Shown piece by piece: positions 1-7,170 of a stretch of 64,000 bases of DNA. Numbering within the stretch: position 1 is the first letter of the stretch; each line of letters opens with the position of its first letter. Made by a program: the position numbers and the translations under genes. This stretch comes from Paradevosia shaoguanensis (GTDB lineage: Bacteria; Pseudomonadota; Alphaproteobacteria; Rhizobiales; Devosiaceae), in assembly GCF_016801025.1 (NCBI RefSeq), contig NZ_CP068983.1:1364001-1428000 (forward strand). The letters run 5' to 3'. Below the pieces are notes generated by a model. That model saw only the letters and a list, made by a program, of their open reading frames with translations. It did not search any database and was not told where the DNA came from.

Positions 1-126
1 TGAGGCGGCGCAGAGCGCAACCAATGGTTAACCTCTAACGCCAAGTCGATGTCGTCTCAAGGGGGATCAACCCGTTGAAATCGCGCGGGTTTGCAGCCTC
101 AGCAAGGCCCCGAGCGATCGCCACAC

Positions 127-143
127 TTTATAATAGTTCTAAA
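127..143. promoter_or_regulatory. Irr/ICE-like iron-control box
   Basis: The sequence TTTATAATAGTTCTAAA matches 15 of 17 positions of the perfect box upstream of mbfA at 27643-27659 in this window. Irr is the haem/iron-status regulator of Rhizobiales. The controlled gene is probably leftward and outside the window, so the assignment rests on sequence similarity only. Confidence 0.45.
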
Positions 144-147
144 CTTT

Positions 148-163
148 GTCAACTTAAGTTGAC
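148..163. promoter_or_regulatory. 16-bp perfect palindrome, possible operator
   Basis: GTCAACTTAAGTTGAC is a perfect inverted repeat lying 4 bp to the right of the Irr-like box. Its AT-rich promoter-like surroundings suggest a dimeric-regulator operator. The cognate regulator is unknown. Confidence 0.35.
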
Positions 164-188
164 GCCATCTATCAGGAAAGTCGGCGTG

Positions 189-1304
189 TCAGCCGACGAC
201 GGTGAGCTTTTCCGCCGCTCGCGTCACGCCCGTATAGAGCCAGCGCCGCCTGTCCTCGCGGAAAACGCTGCTTTCATCGAACAGGTAGACGTTGTCCCAC
301 TGGCTGCCCTGGGCTTTGTGGACCGTGAGGCAATAGCCGAAGGTGAATTCGTCGTAGCCGCGCCGTTCAGGCCAGGAGAGGTTGGCTTCCTCCCCGGTGA
401 AGAAGGCCTTGTGGGTGACGACTTTGACCTGCTGGCCGACGCCGGTGCCGTCCTCTTCGGGGTCGAGCCACATCTGGATGCGGCCGTTGGCGCGGGCGTT
501 GATCTGGGCGACGGTAAAAATCTGGCCGTTGAGGAGCTTCTTGATCGGGTTGTTGCGCAGGCACACGAGCCGGTCGCCGACGACGGGTTCCTGGTGTGGC
601 AGGCCCTTCAGCTCACGGATGCGGTCGTTGTACATGAGGCGCGTCTTGTTGCGCCCGACCAGCACCTGGTCGGCACCCAGCACTTCGGACTGGTCGACCT
701 CGCGCGCGCTGATGACCTTGGATTCCCCATAGTTGCCGCGCTCGAGATTGCGGCCTTCGCGAATGTCCATGGACATGCGGATGATGGGGTTTTCCTGGGC
801 CTGGCGGCGGATGTCGGTGAGCATGATGTCAGGCTCGACCTGGGTGAAGTAACCCGCTCCCTGGACCGGCGGCAGTTGGAAGGGGTCGCCGAGGACGAGC
901 ACCTTGGTGCCGAAGGAGAGGAGGTCGACGGCCAATGCCTCGTCGACCATCGAGACCTCGTCGATGACGATAAGGTCGGCGGTGACGGCGGCGGATTCCG
1001 GATCGAGCACGAAGCGGGGTTCGGAGGCGTTACCCTCGCCCTGCCCCTCGCCTTCAAGTTTATAGATCAAGGAATGGATGGTGGAGGCGCCGCGGCAGCC
1101 GCGCTTGCGCATGACGAGCGCCGCCTTGCCGGTGAAGGCGGCGTATTTGACGCTCTTGACGCCCGAGCCCAGATGCTTGGCGAGCGTGGTCTTGCCGGTG
1201 CCCGCCCAGCCGAAGAGGCGAAAGACCTGCGGGGCGGATTTATCCTTGAGCCAGGCCGAAACCTTGCCGAGGGCCTCATCCTGCTGGGGCGTCCATTGTA
1301 CCAT
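189..1304 (-). CDS. RecD-like ATP-dependent DNA helicase (superfamily 1B)
   Basis: This 371-residue protein is a compact superfamily 1 helicase. Walker A, GWAGTGKTT, is at residues 32-40. Walker B with the sequence VIDEVSMVD is near residues 113-121. The C-terminal UvrD-type signature contains TVHKAQGSQWDNV and ends in YTGVTRAAEKL. It lacks the N-terminal extension of exonuclease V RecD and is close in size to phage Dda-type helicases, so it is probably a stand-alone 5'-3' helicase in repair or replication restart. Its ATG shares one base (TGATG) with the stop of the upstream hydrolase gene, which suggests translational coupling. The exact biological role cannot be read from the sequence. Confidence 0.85.
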   Translation of the reverse strand: MVQWTPQQDEALGKVSAWLKDKSAPQVFRLFGWAGTGKTTLAKHLGSGVKSVKYAAFTGKAALVMRKRGCRGASTIHSLIYKLEGEGQGEGNASEPRFVLDPESAAVTADLIVIDEVSMVDEALAVDLLSFGTKVLVLGDPFQLPPVQGAGYFTQVEPDIMLTDIRRQAQENPIIRMSMDIREGRNLERGNYGESKVISAREVDQSEVLGADQVLVGRNKTRLMYNDRIRELKGLPHQEPVVGDRLVCLRNNPIKKLLNGQIFTVAQINARANGRIQMWLDPEEDGTGVGQQVKVVTHKAFFTGEEANLSWPERRGYDEFTFGYCLTVHKAQGSQWDNVYLFDESSVFREDRRRWLYTGVTRAAEKLTVVG

Positions 1305-1990
1305 CAGGCGATCCGGGTGGTGACGGAGCCGACGCCTTCGACCGCGCCTTCGAGGAGATCGCCGCGAACCACGGGGCCGACGCCGGCGGGGGTGCCGGTG
1401 AAGATGAGATCGCCGGGCTTGAGCTCAACCCAGTTGGAGAGGTAGGCGATGGCATCGGCGATGGGCCAGATGAGATCGGAGATATCGCCGCGCTGCTTTT
1501 CGACGCCATCGACCTTGAGGGTGATGACGCCCCTGGACGGATGCCCAATGCGGGTGGCCGGGATGAGGTCGCCGATAGGCGCGGAATGGTCAAAGCCCTT
1601 CGACATATCCCACGGGCGGCCGGCTTTCTTCGCCACTGACTGGACATCGCGCTGCGTCATGTCGATGCCCACGGCGTAGCCGAAGATCTTCGCAGGAATA
1701 GCTTCCGGCGAAAGGTTGGAGCCGCCTTCGGCAAGGGCGACGACGAGTTCGACCTCGAACTGGAAATCCTGCGTGTTGGCCGGATAGGGCGTATCGGCGC
1801 CGCCTGTCACGAGGCTGTCGGCCGGCTTTCCGAAGAAGAAGGGCGGCTCGCGGTCGGGGTCGTGGCCCATTTCGCGCGCATGCTCGGCATAGTTGCGGCC
1901 CACGCAATAGATGCGGCGAACAGGGAACGCGCCGCCTCCGGCCACGGGAACGGCGGCAACGGGCGGGGCGGGAATCACGAACTGCGTCAT
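1304..1990 (-). CDS. fumarylacetoacetate hydrolase family protein
   Basis: The 228-residue protein is a single FAH catalytic domain. The start CVGRNYAEHAREMG (about 29-42) is typical of the bacterial FAHD1-like group. Acidic metal ligands are in FEVELVVALAEGG (about 78-90) and the conserved GYAVGIDMTQRDVQ follows at 104-117. Members hydrolyse or decarboxylate C-C bonds in acylpyruvates, oxaloacetate or aromatic catabolites, using Mg2+. The substrate cannot be assigned here. It is the first gene of a two-gene unit with the RecD-like helicase, and no catabolic partner lies next to it. Confidence 0.85.
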   Translation of the reverse strand: MTQFVIPAPPVAAVPVAGGGAFPVRRIYCVGRNYAEHAREMGHDPDREPPFFFGKPADSLVTGGADTPYPANTQDFQFEVELVVALAEGGSNLSPEAIPAKIFGYAVGIDMTQRDVQSVAKKAGRPWDMSKGFDHSAPIGDLIPATRIGHPSRGVITLKVDGVEKQRGDISDLIWPIADAIAYLSNWVELKPGDLIFTGTPAGVGPVVRGDLLEGAVEGVGSVTTRIA

Positions 1991-2091
1991 CGGGGGCTCC
2001 TTGGTGTCCTTGGGTAACGCGAGAGAGCGTTTGCGTCACGGCCTATCTGCCACTAAGAGCGAAGCCACGTTTCTCTAAAGGGAGCTTTCTC

Positions 2092-2445
2092 GTGACCATC
2101 AAGCGTATCGAGCCCGGCAAGCGCATGAGCGAAGCCGTGATCCATGGCAACACCGTTTACCTCGCCGGCCAGGTAGCGACCAACTACGATGCGGGGATCA
2201 CCGAGCAGGTCCAGCAGGTGCTGGCTGCCATCGATGACGTGCTCGCCAAGGCCGGGACCAACAAATCCAACGTGCTTTCGATGCAGGTCATCCTCAACAA
2301 TATCGCTGACTTCGCGGCGATGAACGCCGTCTACGATACGTGGATCGACCCGGCCAACCCGCCGGCCCGTGCGACGATCGAGGCTCGGCTGGCGGACCCG
2401 CGCCTCAAGGTGGAAATGATCGCAGTGGCGGCGCTGCCGAGCTGA
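2092..2445 (+). CDS. RidA family enamine/imine deaminase
   Basis: This 117-residue protein matches the YjgF/YER057c/UK114 fold. Family landmarks include the N-terminal hydrophobic strand VYLAGQVA, the central VQQVLAAIDDVLAKAG helix and the C-terminal PARATIEARLADPRLKVEM segment with the conserved Arg of the active cleft. RidA proteins hydrolyse reactive 2-aminoacrylate-type enamines made by PLP enzymes. Translation begins at GTG 2092, with an AAAGGGA ribosome-binding site about ten bases upstream. It stands alone, divergent from the FAH gene, and is followed by a clear intrinsic terminator. Confidence 0.88.
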   Translation: MTIKRIEPGKRMSEAVIHGNTVYLAGQVATNYDAGITEQVQQVLAAIDDVLAKAGTNKSNVLSMQVILNNIADFAAMNAVYDTWIDPANPPARATIEARLADPRLKVEMIAVAALPS

Positions 2446-2465
2446 TCTGGGCTCAGGTGGTTGTG

Positions 2466-2496
2466 GGGCGGTCCTCGGGGCCGCCCTTTTTGTTTT
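2466..2496 (+). terminator. intrinsic terminator after the RidA gene
   Basis: A GC-rich stem (GGGCGG paired with CCGCCC, with further pairing inside) is followed by CTTTTTGTTTT. This is the classical form and lies about 20 bp past the RidA stop. Confidence 0.8.
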
Positions 2497-2837
2497 GAGG
2501 CGTTGCACCTCTCGACGAGGGCGACTGTTTTCGTCCGGGTGGACGAAGGTTTTGAAATCTCGCCACCCCCACAGAGCTTCCCCGGGCGGAGACCCGGGGC
2601 CTATTGCACCGCTCCACTCGAGTGGCGGCATCCGTGGGCCCCGGATCAAGTCCGGGGAAGATCGGGGGCGGGGATGGAGCAGTGACAGAAGCGGTGCGCC
2701 CCGGTGCAGCAGGCACCGCGCCATCTGGCCAACCCACTCACAATCCCTCCCCACAAGGAGGAGCGAGTCGATGGGGCAAAATCGCGCCAGCAGGTCTCCC
2801 CCCTCTTGTGGGGAGGGAACAAGGGTGGGGGTAGCCC
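2497..2837. repeat. intergenic palindromic repeats (two REP-like families)
   Basis: No gene is seen here. At 2575-2660 there is a copy of the repeat core with a CCGGGG-type stem, CCACTCGAGTGG and GGATCAAGTCCGGGG, also found near 25630, 42370 and 63750. At 2738-2836 a second family is present, made of inverted halves rich in CCCTCCCC/GGGGAGGG, related to those at 4517-4640 and 7031-7168. The stretch separates the convergent RidA and urocanase-like genes. Confidence 0.7.
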
Positions 2838-4499
2838 CTACCGCAGATCGATATGCGGAATCCCCTTCTTCTCGATCTCGTCAAAACTCTCATCGTACCC
2901 CGCATCCGCATATCGCATGACGCCCAGTGAGGTATCGTTGGTCTGCACATGCCTGAGCCGTTCTGCCCCCTCTGGCGTGCCGTCCGCGATCGTGGTGACG
3001 CCGGCGCTGGTCATGTAGCCGGCATAGCCGCCGCCGCCGGAGTGAATGGCTACGAGGTCGGCCATGGAGGCGGTGAGCAGCATGGCGTCGAGCAGGGGCC
3101 AGTCGGCGATGGCGTCCGAACCATCCTTCATGCGCTCGGTCATGATGTTGGGATGCGCCATGGCGCCGGCATCGAGGTGATCGCGCGAGAAGGCGACCGG
3201 GCCCGAGAGGGTGCCGTTGGCCACCAGCTCATTGACCGCCAGCGCCAGCTGCGTACGCTCGCCATGGCCGAGCCAGGCGATGCGGGCGGGGAGGCCTTCG
3301 AAGGGGACGTATTGGCGGGCGAGGCCGATCCAGTTGGTGACGATGTTGTTGCCTGCGAACATTTTCAGCACCAGCTCGTCGATCTTGCCGATGTCGTCGG
3401 GATCGCCCGAGAGGGCCATCCAGCGGAAGGGGCCGATGGCGCGGGCGAAGAGCGGGCGGAGATAGGCTTCGGTGAAGATTTTTATGTCGAAGGCATTGGC
3501 GACGCCGCCGTCGCGGGCCTGGGTGCGGATGAGGTTGCCGTTGTCGAACACCTCGGCGCCGCGCCGCTGGAATTCGAGCATGGCGTTGACGTGCTCGACG
3601 ATCGAGGCGCGGCTGGCGGCCATGAGCTCGGCGGGGTTGTCCTTGCGCAGGCGCCGGACCTCTTCGAGCGAATAACCTTTTGGCACGTAGCCGTAGACAA
3701 GGTCGTGGGCCGAGGTCTGGTCGGTGACGATGTCGGGCGTGATGCCGCGCCGGGCGATCTCCGGGTAGATTTCGGCGGCGTTGCCGACAAGGCCGATGGA
3801 GGTGGGGCGCTTCGCCTTCACCGCCTCATCGATCATGGCCAGCGCCGTGTCGAGGTCAGGCGCGACATGTTCCAAATAACCGATCTCCTTGCGCTTGCGG
3901 GCGCGTTCGGGATCGACGTCGACCACGAGAATGGCGGCATTGGCCATGCGGCCGGCAAGCGGCTGGGCGCCGCCCATGCCGCCGAGGCCGGCGGTGAGGA
4001 TGAAGCGGCCGCGCAGGTCGCCGTCGAAACGGTTCTCGGCGATGCGCATGAAGATCTCGTAGGTGCCCTGGATGACGCCCTGGCTGCCGATATATTGCCA
4101 GGCGCCCGCCGTCAGCCCACCCCAGGCGATGAGGCCCTTTCTCTCAAGGTCGTAGAAGTTCTCGGCTTTGGCCCACTGCCCGACGATGTTGCAATTGGCC
4201 ATGATGACCAGCGGCGCCTTGGCGTGGGTCTTGAGCAGGCCGATCGGCTTGCCCGACTGGATGATGAGGGTCTGATCCTCGTCCATGGTCTTGAGCGCGG
4301 TGACGATGGCGTCATGCGCGGCCCAGTTGCGGGCGGCCTTGCCGAGGGCGGCGTAGACAACGAGGTTATCGGGGTCTTCACCTACCGAGAGCACGTTTTC
4401 GAGGAGGCGCAGCAGGGCTTCCTGGCGCCAACCCTTGGCGCGCAGCTCCTTGCCGCCGGGAATGGGGAAATTGGGGTGACGGGGATTGGGTGTGGGCAT
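2838..4499 (-). CDS. urocanase homologue, probable thiourocanate hydratase
   Basis: The 553-residue protein has the full urocanase architecture: QSGKPIGLLKTHAKAP (81-96), the NAD-binding GLGGMGGAQP (171-180), VTDQTSAHD (258-266), and MRYADAGYD (528-536). At the family signature around residue 400 it reads FEGLPARIAW, so Ala408 replaces the catalytic Cys. The usual HHGGGVGMG loop is replaced by HSGGGGYAG (486-494). It sits last in a cluster with a MIO-less lyase, a DUF917 desulfurase-like protein, a hydantoinase and a carbamoylase. The best inference is hydration of thiourocanate to the thiohydantoin propionate during ergothioneine breakdown. The ATG at 4499 is chosen because it matches the family N-terminus; an in-frame upstream ATG at 4583 lies inside a repeat. 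Confidence 0.8.
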   Translation of the reverse strand: MPTPNPRHPNFPIPGGKELRAKGWRQEALLRLLENVLSVGEDPDNLVVYAALGKAARNWAAHDAIVTALKTMDEDQTLIIQSGKPIGLLKTHAKAPLVIMANCNIVGQWAKAENFYDLERKGLIAWGGLTAGAWQYIGSQGVIQGTYEIFMRIAENRFDGDLRGRFILTAGLGGMGGAQPLAGRMANAAILVVDVDPERARKRKEIGYLEHVAPDLDTALAMIDEAVKAKRPTSIGLVGNAAEIYPEIARRGITPDIVTDQTSAHDLVYGYVPKGYSLEEVRRLRKDNPAELMAASRASIVEHVNAMLEFQRRGAEVFDNGNLIRTQARDGGVANAFDIKIFTEAYLRPLFARAIGPFRWMALSGDPDDIGKIDELVLKMFAGNNIVTNWIGLARQYVPFEGLPARIAWLGHGERTQLALAVNELVANGTLSGPVAFSRDHLDAGAMAHPNIMTERMKDGSDAIADWPLLDAMLLTASMADLVAIHSGGGGYAGYMTSAGVTTIADGTPEGAERLRHVQTNDTSLGVMRYADAGYDESFDEIEKKGIPHIDLR

Positions 4500-4516
4500 C
4501 TTTTGGTCCTTCAGTG

Positions 4517-4640
4517 CGGGAGGCCCTCCCCCTCCCCGACCCTCCCCGCAAGGGGGAGGGTGTTTCGATCCAGTTTGCGGCAAGCCAATACCCCCACTTG
4601 CACTCCCCTTGCGGGGAGGGTCGGGGAGGGGGGTGAGCCG
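4517..4640. repeat. inverted palindromic repeat inside the operon
   Basis: Two inverted halves rich in CCCTCCCC and GGGGAGGG flank GTGTTTCGATCCAGTT, a block also found at 7077-7092. The repeat fills the gap between the DUF917 and urocanase-like genes. It could form a long stem in the polycistronic mRNA. Confidence 0.7.
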
Positions 4641-5756
4641 TCAGCCCCGGTCTGTCTTCCTGCGCCCCAGGTCGAGCGCGTATTTGGCGATTTCGATACC
4701 CATGGCCTTTTCGACCGACGGATAGACCGTCGGGTCAAGGACGGACGAGGCCAGGGGAATGATGGTTTTGGGGACGTGCAGCACGAAGATGAACATGCCT
4801 TCGCGCACCTGGCCGACGCTGAGCGGAGTGCCGGCGGCGTCGAGGGTGGTGATGACGTCGGGGAAGGTAGCGAGGCGTGTGCCGCCCGCGTCTTCGACAG
4901 CCATGTACTCGTTCATGACGTGGAGTTTTGTCGCCTTGTCGCCGGTTCCCAGCGTGATGGTGCCGATGTCGAAGGCTTCCTTGGTGTAGACCACGTCCTT
5001 GGCCTCGACATTGCCCTGGGCGAGGATGGTGCCGCCCGTGGTCCTGACGATGGCATCGATGATTTTCGAGCCACCGCCGGCTTCGGCGGCGATGATGGCT
5101 TCGCCCAGTTTCAACGCCATCGAGATGCCGCCGAGCGCCGCATTTTTCGCCACATAGGAAGCGCGTAGAGGGTTGCGGCAGGAGGCGATGAAGCCGCCCG
5201 ACTGGTCGGCGGCGGTGCGCAGGACCGGCGAAATCTTGGCGGTGGCGCCGCGCACGACCAGCTCGATGTAGCGGTTCTCGTCGCGGTTGCCGCCCACGGC
5301 GGTCTGGATCATCTGTTCGGGGCTGCCGGCCATGCCGATGGAGCCCATGTCGCCGGTCGGGTGGGCGCGCACGTCGCCGACCGCATCGACCACCTTGGTG
5401 CCGAGCATGGCGGAGGGAAGCCAGGCGTTGAGCGTCGAGGATTTGCCGTTCTGGCCGACCATGAGGCCGGAGAGCTTTTCGCCAAGCGCGTCCTGGAGGA
5501 GCTGGGCGGCCTTGATGTAGTCGACGCCCTGCATTTCCCAGGGCGTGGTCGAGGCCGGGGCGCCGATGGCGGCGGCCGTGGCGACCCAGTCGTTGTCGTC
5601 GAGTTCCTCGATCGAGACCAGTTCGGGCTTGCCGATCGAGACCGCGGCGCGGCCGAGCATGCGGCCATGATCGGCCCAGCCGCCGCCGCCCGCTGCATAG
5701 ACGGAGCCGCCCTTGACCGCCGGTTCGATGTCTTTTTCGGTGAGAATGCGGCCCAT
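4641..5756 (-). CDS. DUF917 / S-methyl thiohydantoin desulfurase-like protein
   Basis: The 371-residue protein belongs to DUF917, a family now linked to S-methyl-thiohydantoin desulfurases. It opens with the glycine-rich SVYAAGGGGWADHGRML and contains TGDMGSIGMAG in the middle. A conserved-looking Cys lies in FIASCRNPL. In the inferred pathway it would remove sulfur from 3-(5-oxo-2-thioxoimidazolidin-4-yl)propionate to give hydantoin-5-propionate. Its ATG overlaps the stop of the upstream M20 gene by one base (TAATG), indicating tight coupling. The family link is strong. The exact substrate is inferred from neighbours. Confidence 0.8.
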   Translation of the reverse strand: MGRILTEKDIEPAVKGGSVYAAGGGGWADHGRMLGRAAVSIGKPELVSIEELDDNDWVATAAAIGAPASTTPWEMQGVDYIKAAQLLQDALGEKLSGLMVGQNGKSSTLNAWLPSAMLGTKVVDAVGDVRAHPTGDMGSIGMAGSPEQMIQTAVGGNRDENRYIELVVRGATAKISPVLRTAADQSGGFIASCRNPLRASYVAKNAALGGISMALKLGEAIIAAEAGGGSKIIDAIVRTTGGTILAQGNVEAKDVVYTKEAFDIGTITLGTGDKATKLHVMNEYMAVEDAGGTRLATFPDVITTLDAAGTPLSVGQVREGMFIFVLHVPKTIIPLASSVLDPTVYPSVEKAMGIEIAKYALDLGRRKTDRG

Positions 5757-7006
5757 TACTTGGCTTCCTGTAGTTGCTTGTCGAGGGTTTTGACCGCTTC
5801 GAGCAGCACGGCGGCGCCCAGGGCGATGTCCTCGGTCTTGGCGGATTCCTCGGGGGCGTGGCTGCGCCCGCCAAGGCAGGGGATGAAGATCATGGCCGCC
5901 TTGGTGGCGCGGGCCATCCAGGCGGTGTCGTGGCCTGCTCCCGAGGCCATGCGGCGATGCCGGGCGCCCGTGGCCTCGCAGGCGGCGTCGAGGACCTTGA
6001 GGAGGTCCGGGTCGCAGGGGGTCGGCTGGTTGTCCGAAATGCGGCGTGGCTTGGCGACCGAGCAATCGGTCTCGTCGGCGACTTCAAGGGCGAGCGCATC
6101 GAGGGCTTCGCAGAAGCGCTCCATGTCGGCGCGGTTCTCGGCGCGGGCGTCGATGAGCATCACCGCGCGGGACGGCACGACATTGGCGGCGTTGGGCTCG
6201 ATGCGGAATTCGCCGACGGTTGCAGCGAAGTGGGCTTCGCTTTGCGCGAACTGATGAGCCAGTTGCTCGATGGCGAGCACGAGGCGCGCGGCAGCGGTCA
6301 AGGCATCGCGGCGCGAACCCATGGGCGTGGTGCCGGCGTGATCGGCCCGGCCATCGACGACGATCTCGATGCGGGTGATCCCGGCGATGGCGGTGACGAC
6401 GCCGATATCGAGTTTTTTGTCTTCGAGGACTGGGCCCTGCTCGATGTGGAGTTCGAGGAAGGCCTTTATGTCGGTGCGCTTTTCGCTGACCTCGGGGTGC
6501 CCGCCAACTTCGGCGATGCCCTGTTCGAGGGTCAGGTCGCCAGAGGTACGAGTGAGCCAATCAGGTGGGACGAGCCCGACCATGCCGCGCGAGCCGATGC
6601 AGGAGACGCCGAAGATCGAGACCTCCTCGGCGAGGAAGTCGACGATTTCGAGGTCGTGGTCGAGCTGAACATCCTGGTCGTGGAGCGCGCGGGCGACTTC
6701 GAGGGCGGCGGAAACGCCTGCTATGCCGTCATAGCGTCCGCCATCGGGCACGGTGTCCGAATGCGAGCCGAGGAGGATGGTGCCGAGGCCGGGCTTCCTG
6801 CCGGGCCGGTGGCCGATGAGATTGCCGGCAGCATCGATGCGGATCTTGAGGCCGGCCTTCTCGAAACGGCGTTCGAGATAGGAGCGGCCGGCCAGGAACA
6901 TCGGGGTGAAGGCCCGGCGGGTATAGGGGTGGTCCAGCTCTGTGATGGCAGCGAGGTCGGAAATATCCTCGGCGATGCGGTCGGGGTTGGTGGGGAGGTT
7001 TCTCAT
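5756..7006 (-). CDS. M20 amidohydrolase, probable N-carbamoyl-L-glutamate amidohydrolase
   Basis: This 416-residue metallohydrolase is of the Zn-dependent hydantoinase/carbamoylase type (AllC/HyuC-like). Metal-site landmarks are GSHSDTVPDGGRYDG (His82, Asp93) and FLAEEVS (Glu127/128). ELHIEQGP holds His187. The dimer-interface HAGTTPMGSRRDA and the late GAGHDTAWM and GRSHAPEE motifs are present. Such enzymes release CO2 and ammonia from N-carbamoyl amino acids. After the hydantoinase it would yield glutamate. The ATG at 7006 fits the family N-terminus. An ATG at 7174 overlapping the hydantoinase stop is also in frame but reads through a repeat. Confidence 0.85.
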   Translation of the reverse strand: MRNLPTNPDRIAEDISDLAAITELDHPYTRRAFTPMFLAGRSYLERRFEKAGLKIRIDAAGNLIGHRPGRKPGLGTILLGSHSDTVPDGGRYDGIAGVSAALEVARALHDQDVQLDHDLEIVDFLAEEVSIFGVSCIGSRGMVGLVPPDWLTRTSGDLTLEQGIAEVGGHPEVSEKRTDIKAFLELHIEQGPVLEDKKLDIGVVTAIAGITRIEIVVDGRADHAGTTPMGSRRDALTAAARLVLAIEQLAHQFAQSEAHFAATVGEFRIEPNAANVVPSRAVMLIDARAENRADMERFCEALDALALEVADETDCSVAKPRRISDNQPTPCDPDLLKVLDAACEATGARHRRMASGAGHDTAWMARATKAAMIFIPCLGGRSHAPEESAKTEDIALGAAVLLEAVKTLDKQLQEAK

Positions 7007-7030
7007 GTGGGGGCTCCCGGGTGAGGGCGG

Positions 7031-7168
7031 TGGGTGTGGCTCACCCCCCTCCCAGCCTCCCCCGCAAGGGGGGAGGTGTTTCGATCCAGTTGCTTGAGCA
7101 TTGAGCGTTCTACACCCACGGTAGGCACCTCCCCCCTTGCGGGGGAGGCTGGGAGGGGTGGGCCGCAT
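7031..7168. repeat. inverted palindromic repeat inside the operon
   Basis: CCTCCC/GGGAGG-rich inverted halves flank a copy of the GTTTCGATCCAGTT block seen also at 4517-4640. The repeat separates the hydantoinase and M20 genes and keeps an open frame into the M20 gene. Confidence 0.7.
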
Positions 7169-7170
7169 GC

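Larger units (their letters stand above)
1..188. other. left-edge intergenic stretch
   Basis: No convincing reading frame is visible. The stretch lies beyond the 3' end of the leftward helicase gene. It holds an AT-rich patch with an Irr-box-like sequence and a perfect palindrome, so it is probably the promoter region of a leftward gene outside the window. No ATG is present on the minus strand between 1 and 126, so that gene's start codon is off-window or non-ATG. Confidence 0.4.

Noticed and set aside
2092-2445. RidA as part of the ergothioneine operon
   Set aside because: It is convergent with the operon, has its own terminator and is separated by repeats.
2949-5168. A 739-codon plus-strand frame
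   Set aside because: It is antisense to the urocanase-like and DUF917 genes and reads through a repeat; no motif is present.
2738-7168. CRISPR array suggested by repeated blocks near 2750, 4520 and 7040
   Set aside because: The repeats are inverted pairs kilobases apart between genes, without regular spacers or cas genes.
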